NCBI GenBank assembly: GCA_963965975.1
Contig: OZ014411.1
Span: 5,317,001 to 5,381,000 of the forward strand
Direction: 5' to 3'
Length of the DNA stretch: 64,000 nt
Source: Xestospongia bergquistia
Lineage: Eukaryota; Porifera; Demospongiae; Haplosclerida; Petrosiidae
Positions 34,729 to 47,945 of this stretch are shown piece after piece. The translations under genes were made by a program, and so were the position numbers. Within the stretch, counting starts at the first letter, position 1. Each line of letters opens with the position of its first letter. The notes under the pieces were generated by a model that saw only the letters and a list, made by a program, of their open reading frames with translations, was not told the origin of the DNA and did no database searches.

Positions 34729-35637
34729 AGTAATTCTATTTAATTCTTCCGAGACCACACCCACAATGTATTATTAAAGAAATTACGGTGAGGTTCAAAA
34801 AATGTATAAAATTATGAAAAGTATAAGTGAAAAATAACCATATCTCATAATGATTACTATATGTCATGGATTTGACAATACTGAACAGTAATAATGACAA
34901 CAATAGATATGTGATTACTTATAGATAGTAAAAATACAACGAAACATAAAAACATGATTTTTTTATAAATGAGCAAATTAAAAAGGAACACCTGACTTCT
35001 CTCATCAATCTCTGGAATGAGAAGAGATATATGTTAATATGACATTGCAACATTAATCAAATAAGTAATTATTGGGTGAGTCACACATATGTATGCAGCC
35101 TTCCTCTTTTAGCAAAGGGTCGACAATACCAGTCTAATGCATATGTGTGGTTGGTAAAAGTTATGCATTCATGTATATACAAATAGTTCAAACCATACTA
35201 TACCCAAAGATCACTAGAAAATTTAGACATGGAATAAAAATCCTATCCAATGAATCACAAGAAATTTTAGAATCTTAAGAGTACTTGGTGAGAGTCAAGA
35301 AAAAACGAGGCTATATGTGAGTACATATGTAAGAGAGAGGGCCAGGAGAGCTGCAGAGACATGTGAAGAGGTAGAAGCCCAACCATAATGTCACTATGCA
35401 AGATACAGGACCAGCTACAGCTGTAAATAACTCTGAATTACTGGTTTGTTATCATCTTTTTTCTTATTCTTCAACAGAAATAGACTTATTAGTAATAGCC
35501 TACAGCTGTACCTAGTCTTGTATCTGTAAATTAGACTGTAGACTCTACACACCAATGCACATGGTAGCCAAAACATCTAATATATTATAGTAATGGGTGG
35601 GACTGATCACATACACATACATGTACACATTATATAT

Positions 35638-35694
<57 letters not shown>

Positions 35695-35727
35695 TGCATA
35701 GGTATGTTTTGATAACAGAACAATGGC
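34729..35727. other. Intergenic region between UBR-box gene and scaffold gene
   Basis: Contains the 5' flank of the minus-strand UBR-box gene and the 3' flank of the minus-strand scaffold gene. A (TA)n tract at about 35636-35692 is the only repeat of note. No gene supported. Confidence 0.5.
35636..35692. repeat. (TA)n microsatellite
   Basis: TATATACATACATACATA followed by about 40 bp of TA, 36 bp beyond the stop codon of the scaffold gene, so probably inside its 3' untranslated region. Confidence 0.95.
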
Positions 35728-38144
35728 TTACGCAGCTTTAATGTCTTCCATGGAGCTGCCAGAATTATTACAAATAATAATGGAGCCAGTTGAACTACGA
35801 CGAACTTTTCCCAATTGCTTCTGCAACGTTTGTATCCTGTCCTGAACATCTTCATGGTCAGTCAATTCTTTATCCATATCTGATACACTGATGCTCTCAG
35901 TACGATGTAGAGGAATAGTTACATCACTATAGCTTGAGGAAGGGCCATGAAGTTGAAATTGATCTGAATCACATGAGGAGTTAGCACGATGATGGACAGC
36001 TGCATTTAATGGTCGGAACAAATGAGGTAGAGTTTTGGCACCTTTTTCTACAGCAATGCCTCTTTTGAGTGTACGATTTCCTCCGCTACCAGCATAAGAA
36101 CGACCATCTTCATCAGAGCTAGAAGTATGCAAATAACCAGGAGGTATGATAGGTGTGTGAAAGGGACCACGCTGGAGAATAGTACCCTGAGAAGACAACG
36201 AACCAAATGGCAAATGAATAAGATTATCCATTGAGTCTATTAATAGAGAATCCAGTGACATGGTGGAATAAGGTGAGCTCTCACCACCAACTCCAGAAAA
36301 TGTTGTACTAGCTGTACTAGCAAAGCTATCTGATCGTCCAACAGAGCTATTTAAACTAGGCATACGAGAGAGTTGACCTGACAAGTTTCCAACAGTGTTA
36401 ACACTTGCTTCATCTGTTTTGTGTAACAGCTGTGTTTGTGCTATTTCTGGATTAAAAAATGAGTCACCAGACTCAGTTAATTGTTTGGAGAAAACATGTG
36501 TATTGTCACTACTGTTAGTTTCAACGGAGTCATTACTTTTATTTGCCATTTTCTCTGTATCTTTTTCCTTTGCTTTACTAGAACCTTTACTGCTAAACTG
36601 TTTACTAGATCCTTTTCCTAAACGAAGCCCCAAATGGCTCCAAATACCGGACTTTGTTGAAGAACTTTCTCCTTTCGAAGATTTATCATTGCTACCTTTG
36701 TCCTTACCAAGAGGTGGAAGGTTGTCTTCAGATGGTTTCTGCTCTACTTCAATATCTTCATGCTGACTCATCATTTCTCCAATTCCTTCAACTACATCTT
36801 TAGCATATTGAATAATTGTGTCGTCATCATGGCTGGCAGACTCATTGACTGGAGAATGTATTTCAAATCTCATTGAGTCAGCACTGCCTGGTCGTTTTGG
36901 GGCTTTATGTTGTCTTGTTACTGAGAGAGGTAGAGTTGAAGCTTGGTTGAGTGACATAGGTGGACGACTATCTGATGCACTAGAACCAGATGACAAATTT
37001 TTGAGACTGTCAGAACCAGCTGAGTGAGTACGTCGATGACGCCTGATACGATTCTTTTGTGGCTGTTTAGAAGTTGTGTCATCTGCTTCAGTTAAATTAG
37101 CCCCACCTAACGATAAAGATAATTTGTAGGAGTAGTCACATGATATTAATGAGTTAACAGTTACTTAGTTTAGATATTTTATTGTACTTAAGGAGTACCT
37201 TCGTCATCAGTGACCACTGAGTATCCAATATATGGTCCATTGCCTGTCCTAGGATCTGACTGTTCACTAAGATTGAGAATACTACAAGTATCACCATTTG
37301 TAGAGGAAGGAAGATGAATAAGAAAATCTCCTTCTACCATAAATGGTAAGTTATTCCTGTTACGAGCCTAAGTAGAAAAACAACTACTTCAAATTATTCT
37401 TTAATAATATAAACTAACCTTGGGATGGTTGGGATCTGCAATCATGTAGCGCGATGGACGTGCTGACTCAGCAGAACTAGCACTGTGTGGCCGTGAAAAT
37501 CTTGAGAGCTAAAAGTGAAGCACCAGACAAAAAATAATAGTGAAAACGAAACATGAACAAATCTACTCTATGGCATTAAAGGGTTAATTAATAAATTATA
37601 ATATTTTAATATACAATGTGTAGCAATATTAGTAGCAGTACAAACTCACATGACTATATGATTTATGTTGATAGCCAGTCATTCTTCCTTCACTTGTACC
37701 TGTTGACGAGGGAGGTGGGTGGAGTCCTTTGAGAGCATCTAACTGCTGTGTATCTAACCGATGTTGAAGCTCAGATATATGTATATCCTTTTCTAAAATG
37801 GCCAGTTTAGTAGCTTCCAACTAAAAGAAAAGTTTACATTAAAGTAGAGTTATTTTAACAAAAACCTGATTTGTTTCACTACAATGATAAAAGGATTTAA
37901 TGATATATAATAGTTACCTCAGATGCCATTTTCCTAATCTCTCTCTGCTCTCTGATGGAGTCTTGTGATCTTTTTAACATTTTCAACAAATCACCAGCCT
38001 CTTCAGCTAAAACAGAGATACAATTTATTATTTAAAAGATAAAATTCACTTCATCAAACATTGCATGTATCTACCAGAATAATTTATCTAGTTATTCATT
38101 AAACCTTTGTCTATTAAAAGTTCACTATATACATAACCACTCTG

Positions 38145-38183
<39 letters not shown>

Positions 38184-40664
38184 GTGACCACACTGTTGTA
38201 AAAAATAAAACATGCTTCAGTGGTAGTATGACCATATTACAACTGACATATATGTATATGCATGGGATTTGTCATTTACCTTTTAATTGCTGTTCAATGA
38301 GTTGTAGGTTCAATCTTCTCAAGTAATCTCTCTCTGTGTGAAGTTCATCTCTGATCTGTTGATGATGACGTTCCATTTCTAATGTCTGACGCTGCAACAG
38401 GGCACTCTCTCGATGGACAGACTCCACTTTACTCTACAAAGAAAGATCAGTGCAATAAAACGTACTTGGGAACATGATAAACACTGTAGTATACATAAAA
38501 ATATTACATATATATGGACGTCAGCTGCTAACTACTCCTTCCAGAAGTAGCAGACAATATATGATATGACAATGTATGATATGATATGACAATGTATGAT
38601 ATGACAATGTATGATATGACAATGTATGATATGACAATGTATGATATGATATGACAATGTATAATATGACAATGTATGATATGACAATGTATGATATGAT
38701 ATGACAATGTATTTATATAGGCAATACTATATAACATAAGTAATGAAAAATATTTTAATAAAATTAAAGATTTAGGAATGGCATTGCCCTAATCCAAACA
38801 AAAATCTCTACATGAGTATAAAGCCAATTGGTATATGACTAGTTGATATACAATCAATCCAGGATATATGACATTGAAAATTGTATAAGTAGTTTGTTAA
38901 TTTGCAAGTACTCTTAAAATACTTTTCTGTCATAGTAAAGCCATTGAAAATATTCTAAATATTTATGTGGAAGTACGGGAGAAGGAAACAAGAACAATTT
39001 GATGGTTCAGTTAGCTCCACTTTGACAACATTTTTTAATGTTGAGGCAAATCCTACTAGCTGTGAAAAAGCTTGGCAATGACAGACAGTGTAGCTGCTCA
39101 AATAAGTCTGTAAATAAGTTTTAACAGATATTTTAAAGCATCATTGGTAATAGATCAAACATGGCAGCCATATTATATCTGGGTTCATTCCTATATATTA
39201 AGTACTCCCATGCTGAAAACATTTATCATGCAGTAAATTGATACAATCATAATACTGACCTGAAGTTGATTAGTTTGGTATACGTATTCATTCAGTAAAG
39301 TTTTCAATTGATGCACCTCCTCATTTTGAAGTCTAATAAACTCGGACAAATTACCACCATGACTACAAGATAATATAAGTTAATAATAATATCACTCATT
39401 GTTAACATAACATTGTATGTAAATTTTGTTTTAGTAAAGTTTTAAACACAGTACTATATGTGTATAGCATTACACCTGTACTCTGTTATAAATTACAACA
39501 TTGCACTTCAACGTGAATAGAACATATACCATTAGAGGATATTTGATCGATATGCATGTATACATATGTACCTTTGAAGTTGAAATCCATCTGGAACATT
39601 CAAAGCTTCCTGTATCGCTTGTTCCATTTGCTTCTTTAATTTGAATAGCTCAGATTCTGCATTAAGAGAGCGTTCCTCCAACTCATTCATATACTGGTCC
39701 TTTGTCAAAAGAGCACCAGAATTCATTGCCACCTCTTCTTTTAATTCAAGAACTTGAGACTTTAAGAGTGAGAAACGATGATTGTGCTTCTCATAGTCCT
39801 CCTTCATTTGAGCATCAATATCTCTTAATGCCATATCTCGTGCATATACTTTGTCCTGCCAATTCTCCACTTGACGCTCCAAAATTAGAATAGAATTCAA
39901 TTGCTCAAGGGGCATCTCTTGTTGGCATAGCAATGTGAGGTTATCATGTGACTCATCCAAAGTTTTTAGGCACTGCTTGAGCTCTCTTTCAAATGTTAAC
40001 AGATTTTCTTGTAACCTGGCTACATCACTATATCTGGAACTGAGGCTGTCTTGTACATGTTTAACAAGATCACTGATACTTAAATTATCTGCATGCAGTT
40101 GAGACACTTTTTCTCGTATTTGGAAGACAAAATTTGTAGATATAGGATTTACAGCCTGGGACTGTGAACTAGATCGGACTCGGCCTGTACCAGATGTGGT
40201 ACTTGAGTTGCCTTGGAGACTGGAGATATATTCAGGAGAAAACTGCTGCAACACAGGAGGAAGACTGCCATAGTTAGAAGAGGCTGACCGACCTAATACA
40301 GCTGTACGTCCAGGCACCTCCTCAGAAGATCTTGTTAATAGCAGTGTTTGTATATCATCGTGCTTCTTTAAAACACGCTCTAATATTTCACCAACTGGAT
40401 TTAGGCTGCCACCAGAGCCAGTTAAGTTTGCTTTCAAACCTGCCAAGTTCTCTTCTTGAGTATGAACTTGTGTTTGTAATAACAAGAAAGAATGTTTGAA
40501 TTGTTCAATTGTCTTCAGAGATTCTGGTATAAAAGATAATTTGTATCGAAGTTGATCATTTTCTTTGGCAGTTGCAGCAATTTTAGCATCAGCATCAACA
40601 AGTTTTCTTGTGAACATATCCTCCATGCCACGAATACGATCCTGTAAAGATGAATTCTCTTCCT

Positions 40665-40704
<40 letters not shown>

Positions 40705-43700
40705 ATGTTACATGTACCATCAGTTTTGAACTTGTGCTTTTCTACACACAAATGTATACAATCCATAATATACAATGTATTTATATAATTTACATATATA
40801 GTTATGTGTCCAACATATATGTACTACATGTAGAGATGTTCACATACTTGAAGTGTATGGAGTCTATCTTGTGTCATTCTGTCTTTGCTTTCCCTCATAG
40901 TCTTAAGAGACAGTCTCAATTTAGACACAGTTTCTGTGAGTTGTTTCTTCTCTGCCTCCAAAAAATAGGTCTTCTTTCTCATTTCCAAGATCTGTCTACG
41001 AAGAGCATTGCCTGCTTCCATTGATGAAGAACTAGTGTGTAACAAGTCCTGAGGACAAGGTAAGAGATTAATAACACAGCTGTACACACTTAAATGTTTA
41101 TGTTAACATTTAAGGTAGTTTAATTGGAAAAGAATCTTAATAGTGTGTGCGTGCATGCACGAGCCTGCTACATCAGTGTACATTACATGTATGTGGTTCC
41201 AATAACAAATTGTACAACCAGCCATGCTTATGTTCCTTACCTGTAATCTCTTATTCTCAGCTTCCAAGATGGACACTTTATGTTGCAGCTCCAACATCTC
41301 TTGTGAGTTCATATCTTGTGTGGCAGAGTCAAAGGTTACTTTACGTGGCACAGGTTGAAAGGCACTACCAACGCTGGATGGAGTAGACTCAGACACTTGA
41401 AGCTAAATATATAAATCAATAATTATAGTTAATGTCTCAATATATACCAAACTGAATTTATACACATGAACTGTAGGATTTTCCCTCCCTCTCACCTCTA
41501 ACATGGCTTTGTCTTTTTCCAATCCTGATACTTGACTCTTCAACAAGCTAATCTCAGTCATGAGTTGTACTTTTAGTTTATCTGTCTCTAAGTTCCAGTT
41601 ACGACGTTCCTCCTGGCTCTGTTGTAATAGACTAAAGGTCTCTTGATAGCGTTGTGTGAGATCATTCAGGTCATGTTGTAATGAGTCCCGCTCCTCGGTA
41701 AGTGTCTCGATTTGATTGGTCAATTGAAAGTTGGTGTCAGTGCTAACTTGCGTTTCTAGCTTGTGCATAGAAGCAGCAGTTAGAGAAACAGGAGAATTCA
41801 CGAGCAGCTGAGCTTTGATGCATGCCTTTTCAGCTAGTAAATGACCGACTGACTGAATTAAAGAGGACTCTTTGTCTCTTAGATCCTTTTCAATCTCTTC
41901 TCTGTCTTTAAGTATGGTTTCATATGAACCAGTGAGCTCTTGTATACTATTCTCTAAAGCTATTTTTGCCACTTTCTGCTCAGTAGTTTCTTTTTTCAGA
42001 ATTGCTCTTTCTGTTGCTGATGTCTTCTCCAGCTCCTCGTATTTCTTCTGTAAAATACCTAACTCCCTTTTTTCCTCTTTCTCTAAAGCCAGTAACTCAT
42101 CCATTAGCTGATCATTCATTTTATCCTTCTCTTCCAAAGACACGCCCTGCTCCATTATCTGTGACTCAAGTAAGGAGTTTTTCTGCTCCAGTGATCTGGT
42201 GTGTTCTTGAAGTGAAGCAACCTCACTCATGACAATGTTGTGAAGGGCTTTCATGGCCACAATTTCAGATGGTAAGTCAGGAGATTGAGAGCCTCGAGTT
42301 TTTCTCAATGAAGAATGAGATTCTTGTATTTTCAGTAAAGGACATTTCATTTGCACTTCCTTAACTGACTTATCAATTTCTTTAAGAATTAGTTGATGTC
42401 GGTCTGAGAGGAGACGCTCTTTTTTTCCGAGTGTAACCAATTTTTGAGTCAGCTGTTCTTTTTCTCGTTTAAATTCATTCAACTGTTTCTTCAATAATGA
42501 TGTTGAGGATTCAACACCTCTTAATTTGGTGGTTAGTGTGGACTTCTCTTTTTCAAATTTTAGCAACTTTTCATTAACAGAAGAATGCTCAGCCTCCAAT
42601 TCTGACAGCTTTAACTCTGCTTCAGATAATTTCAAAGTCAATTCTCTTTCATGAGTATTTTTTGCTTCATTATCTTTTAAGAGGCATGTCTTCTCGCACA
42701 TCAAATTTGATACCCGATCTTCTAATGTTTTGTTTTGCTCTCGCAGTTTCTTAATGGTAGAGCGATAGTTTTCTTTCGTTCTACGAGCCTCCTGTATCTC
42801 TATGTCTATTGAACAAAAATAAAGTACGTCATATCACAGAAGATGGCACTACAAAAGCAGTATCATTTTGCTTAGAGTACAATGTATAAACACGTATAGA
42901 CTACAAAGCTACATACTCTCACTACATTGAATGACAGTATACCGTAGATCAGGAAAGTTTCATTGTGAAAAAAAGTTCAAACATTGGACAATGTACGAAG
43001 AATAAAACACACTAAAAATATTAATATACATTAGGAATATTTACAGTATGTAATTGTGTTCATAATTTTTTCAATATATTAATTTTTTGCCCAAATCACT
43101 TATAACAAGAACATTTCCTGATCTATTGTATATGTAATTTGAGCTGCTAATAAACTTTGTATAATATACACACTAAATTTATGAGCAAATACATTATCAT
43201 ATATATACTACATTATGTCCACTACATATAGCAACAATTATTATATATGTATGAATAAATAACATACCAAGTTTGTTTTTCTCTTCTCTCAGTTTATCTC
43301 TACTCTTCAGAACTGATGACAATTCCTCTTCTAAAGTTTGGTTCTGTTGTTCAGCTTCTTGGTAGAACTTGTCAATCTGTTAATCCAACAATATACATGT
43401 ATCATGATAATATATGTATTAATTAAAAGTCTCTTTAATGTAGTCAACTATAGTGCACATGTACACATAAAAAGGTCAGCTGATGTACAAATAACAGTAC
43501 TAGATACATGTATATATATGTACAACAGGAATGTTGTAATGGATAATTAAATTTAATGAATTACATAATTAATTACAAGTTGTGAAGTAATGGGTTATAT
43601 ATGGTAAAGTTATTTTATTTTCTCAATGTAATGGTTATGGTAATTGATTCTTTGTTAAATGAGATAATTAAATACTATAATTACCTAAGAAAATTAAATA

Positions 43701-46700
43701 CTATAATTACCTGAGATAATTAAATACTGTAATTATCTCAATTAATCGGACTGATGATAAAGCTAACTATGAACTGTGGGTAGTCACTAAGTTAATTGAA
43801 CTGTGAAGTGTTTTATTAGTAATAGCTAAAGTAAGATGGTGACAATGCACTTTTCTTCTTACTATTAAGTACTATACTATAGGTTGCTTCAGTATCAGTA
43901 ATTAAGTAATTAATATTATGTAATTTAATAAGGATTTATTGGCTCTTATGGTTAAGTAATTAATATTATGTAATTTAATAAATATTTATTGGCTCTAATG
44001 GTTAAGTAATTAATATTATGTAATTTAATGAATATTTATTGACTTTAACGGTAATTGTAATGAGGTAATCTTACATAAACAAGTTACCTGTGCAAGCTTC
44101 TTCTCACAGTCTTCAAACTGGCTCTGTATTTCCTTTTTCTGTAAGTCCAAGTCATCTCTCTCTTTCTCAACGTAACTTAAAGATTTTGTCAAATGTGAGT
44201 TCTCATTACTCAACACTTCAATATCCTTCTTCATATCATTAGACTTTTCAAGTAATTTAACAGATGATTTTCGTTGAATGTTGAGCTCTCGCTGAAGAGA
44301 TTGATTTTTCTCTTTAATCTCTTGAATGGATGCCTATCAACGAGATACAAAAATATGTAACTAATGAATCCACTCTGTTCACACAAAATACGTGATATGA
44401 GCAAATAAGATCAAGTATATGTAGTAGAAGCATATTAAACCTTAATAAAATTAAGGATATATAAATATGTCAATAGCTACAACAAATCTAAAGTACACAA
44501 GTACAATCTAGTGCATATGATTTTTTTACATTAAGACGGTGTTTTTCTTGCAAGAGACTATCAATATGCTCCAATAAATTGGGATCATCTGAAGAGGAGG
44601 TAAGACTTGATGAATTATTATCCTTAGAACGATATTCCTTCCTCTCTGATTGTCTTCGAACTGGTTCTTTGTGCATAGTACGTTCATTGAAATAATGAGC
44701 TGAATTTCGTTTGTTACTAGTGACTTTATCCTCTACATATTTTGTCTCCTTTTCTTCCTGGTCTAGATCAGATAAGAGAGCGTCTCTCTTTAGAATTGAT
44801 GATCTGCTGTGTTCAACATCTACTTGGCTAAGTGGTTGAGACAATTCTCCTTCATCTGATTGGCTTTGACTGGACTGGCTCTCTTGAGGGACACCCTCCT
44901 ATCAATAAAGAATACCAGTACAATAATATCATTTGGATGGTAAGTTGCACCAGTCAGTTATAATATATATATATATCTTAGCATAATTTCTCAATGCATA
45001 TAAATTGAGCTCCTGCTACAAAGAAGGATATTGTAATGGATACAGTAGGAAAGTTAATTTTTGCAAAGTCTTAGAAGTCTTTCACATCTTTAAGTTTGCA
45101 TTGGAAACACTAAAATCTCATTATTAAAATGAAACACTGTTTAGTCTTAACCTATGTTAATTAAACAATAAAAAATTTAATAGTCAGTGGGAGAGACTCA
45201 ATCCTATTTACAACAATATATGTACATGTAATAACTTTGTCAATGGCTACCTGTAAATTATACATATAACACTAGGAAATGTAGAACATTTAGTGGGCAA
45301 GCCTGGGCAAGCAAGCTATGGGCATGCATGTTAAGCATAGCATATGATAATGCATATACATCCTCAGATGTCCTCTGGGGATGGATGGATTTTAACTACC
45401 AACAAGTGTATGGCTTGCTCAAGTTTGTCCCACAATTATATTTTAGAAGGCTGGCTCAGTCTCACATGTCAATGATGGTTTCCTAACTTCATATGTAGTA
45501 TAATTTTTATTACAGTATTAGCCACGCCCTACCACGTGTGACAGGAGCAGTCAGATAAGAATATAAAAACCCAAGGTAATCCTAACACCTCAGCCTTTTT
45601 TCTAACTCGATTGTGGAAGCATTTGTTAACGTTAAAAGTGAATCATAATTATGCAAAATTTCTGTGACATCTTTTTAGTGTATACTATTCTACTATGATA
45701 GGTGTATTGAATACAAAGAATTCTTGATTTCCTATCTAAAAGGATTCACTGATTAGAAATTGCTTAAAGACTTTTCTGTATGAGTTGCACATGCATATAA
45801 TAATACAACATTTATGCAACAAACCTTCTGTCCAGTCTCATCAATCATAAATCGTGGAGTTGGCTTTTCTATACCACGCCGACTACGAGATAGCGACATT
45901 GTCGTAGTAGTTGATGTCCGAGATGGAGAGGAGACAGGAGAAGGGAATGACTGTTGCAAGGCTATGAGAAAAGGAGAATATTAAGCAGCAATGATGCATA
46001 AATGTATACTGTATAAAACATGTGCGTGTATGTAAATACAAAAAAGTGACTGACTTGGTTCTACAGTATAACCAATTTGAGATGAAGAACCCTATAATAA
46101 AAGGAAGAAGAACTAAGGACTTGTACACATATCATAGCAATAACACAGGTAAATGTACAGTTACTCTTAAATGGCAGACACTAATAGAATAATGACCTTG
46201 CCACAAAGAAAGAGCATCCTATATAACAGACACATGTGTTTATATACAAGTACATGTACATGTATATTGGAGCATCAAGCTATCATATATAATTACGCTA
46301 ATATAAGTGGCATTATGTGCTATACAATATGATCATTAATATATGGATTATAGCTACAAGACATTCTTGTAGCATTAACAATATTCAACAAAATATAATT
46401 AGAAGATATGACAGACAACATTTTGTTATGCTACCAGCTTTAGGTTACAACTAACACATATCCTCATACAGTTAATCCATCGTTAGAAGGTGGGAGTATT
46501 CTCTATAGAGACAATGATATGTCTAGAAATACAACAATATCAACAAAAAATACATTGTTACTGATAACAAACTAATGGTATCATTAACTCTTGAATGATA
46601 TACTTAACAATAGAATATCCACTTGAGTTACTTGTGTTTGTGTGTGGGTTCATCAGCTTTGAATGGCAAGCTTAACTTATACTCACTCATTGTAACCCTT

Positions 46701-47918
46701 CTATGGATCAACTCTTCAGAAATTACAAACATGATATGAGAAAGGTATTTGATAACAGCTGTAGGATTCAAGTTACAGATAAAATCTATCGTTACTAAGG
46801 AGTGAATTATATTATAAATACAATACACAAACAACATGTACTTGAACTAAAATAGAATCACAACAATGAGAGTTGTATATTATTATGTTGAAGTGGGCAG
46901 TTTCTAATTACATTACATTACATGCATACACATGTAAATTGTAAAATTATTAGATAATGTCAAAGGAGGCAACAAAACAAATATCAGATCTCATACATTA
47001 CTATGATACAAATAATTGTAATATGAGTATTTATAAGAACACTATAGTGTATATGTATATGTAGTTAGCCTTGTGTAAACTTGGAAACAGGGTGGTCCTT
47101 TGTGTGTGTGTAGGTGTAGACAAACGTGAGTAAACTCAATAAACTTTAGTTAATAGGCTATTAAGTTAATTAAAAACAAAGTATTATACTAACAGTAATC
47201 TGAGCTATATAGCAAGTCTTAACTATTCTAAATAAATCTAAGATATAATATTATCTGTTAACATTTAATGAAAATGTAATATATTATATCTTATGGACTC
47301 TATTCTAATGGTCTTGTGTGGTTGGGTAAAGTATATTAGAAAGTTCACATGTACATGTACATGTACATGCACATTGTATTATTACGTTCAAGAGATACAT
47401 GCACAATTAGTACATATATCCTGTATATAAAATTTGAAAACAGTCACATGAACGTTGACAGAAACAAGACTACTCATTGAGCACCCACTCACATTACTTA
47501 CATCATACAATGGACGTGGCTCATCCTCATCTCCTGTAGAGAACTCTTCTTCATCAGCACAAGATATACGTTCAAAAAAATCCCTACGATCACGGAACTT
47601 ACTACCCCATGGACTATTACTAAGACCAGAGGGACGCCCTTTTCCATTTACAGTCAGTACTGTACTAATGTGGGGTACTGGAGAAGAGGGAGTGGAAGTA
47701 TTGTCAGGAGTAATCCCTCCCGGTATACCACTTTCTCTGAAACTATTTGATCGGGAAGTCATTATAGATGAGTTTGTCTTTTCGATAAGATGTCCTTTAA
47801 AAAAAAATTACATCCAACTAAAATATTAGCAAAGAAATCAATTATGACTTAAATAATTATGGTGAACATGCAAATTTCATATCATTATATAAAAACCTGT
47901 AGTTGAGACATCGTACAT
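35728..47918 (-). CDS. Large coiled-coil scaffold protein, unrecognised (18 exons, about 2,043 residues)
   Basis: Exons in transcript order: 47918-47897, 47794-47502, 46091-46055, 45961-45825, 44898-44530, 44333-44088, 43376-43268, 42805-41496, 41402-41241, 41048-40848, 40662-39572, 39362-39260, 38433-38280, 38006-37918, 37820-37650, 37508-37419, 37367-37199, 37106-35728. Every junction is GT-AG and in phase. Residues 1 to about 285 are Ser/Pro/charge-rich and disordered (FFERISCADEEEFSTGDEDE, KPTPRFMIDETGQK). Residues about 286-840 and 895-1500 are long coiled coils broken by a Ser/Gly-rich linker near 1050-1110. Residues about 1500-2043 are a serine-rich tail with RIRRHRRTHSAGS. Composition suggests a centrosomal, ciliary or cytoskeletal scaffold, but I recognise no named family. 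The start is uncertain: an in-frame ATG at 47762 is an alternative, and a 5' exon may lie near 49135. Confidence 0.8.
38151..38180. repeat. (AC)n microsatellite
   Basis: About 15 AC dinucleotides in the intron between exons 38433-38280 and 38006-37918 of the scaffold gene. Confidence 0.95.
38555..38712. repeat. Tandem repeat of 15/20 bp
   Basis: Units of ATGATATGACAATGT, some lengthened by an extra ATGAT, are repeated about nine times within the large intron of the scaffold gene. Confidence 0.9.
40666..40702. repeat. (GA)n tract forming the polypyrimidine tract of a 3' splice site
   Basis: On the coding (minus) strand this is an interrupted CT run that ends TTTCAG immediately before the exon starting at 40662. 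Confidence 0.9.
43890..44045. repeat. Tandem repeat of about 54 bp (x3)
   Basis: Three copies of a unit containing AAGTAATTAATATTATGTAA and ATATTTATTGGCTCTAATGG (with ATTTATTGACTTTAACGG in the last), in a scaffold-gene intron just downstream of the coding exon 44333-44088. A shorter AATTAAATACTATAATTACC repeat lies at about 43665-43740. Confidence 0.85.
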
Positions 47919-47945
47919 TGTATGGGCAAATCTTCATCAATTATC

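Noticed and set aside
46628-46837. Minus-strand segment with acceptor- and donor-like ends, considered as an extra scaffold-gene exon
   Set aside because: Its reading phase does not fit: in phase 0 it hits a stop at once, whereas the exons on either side already join in frame without it.
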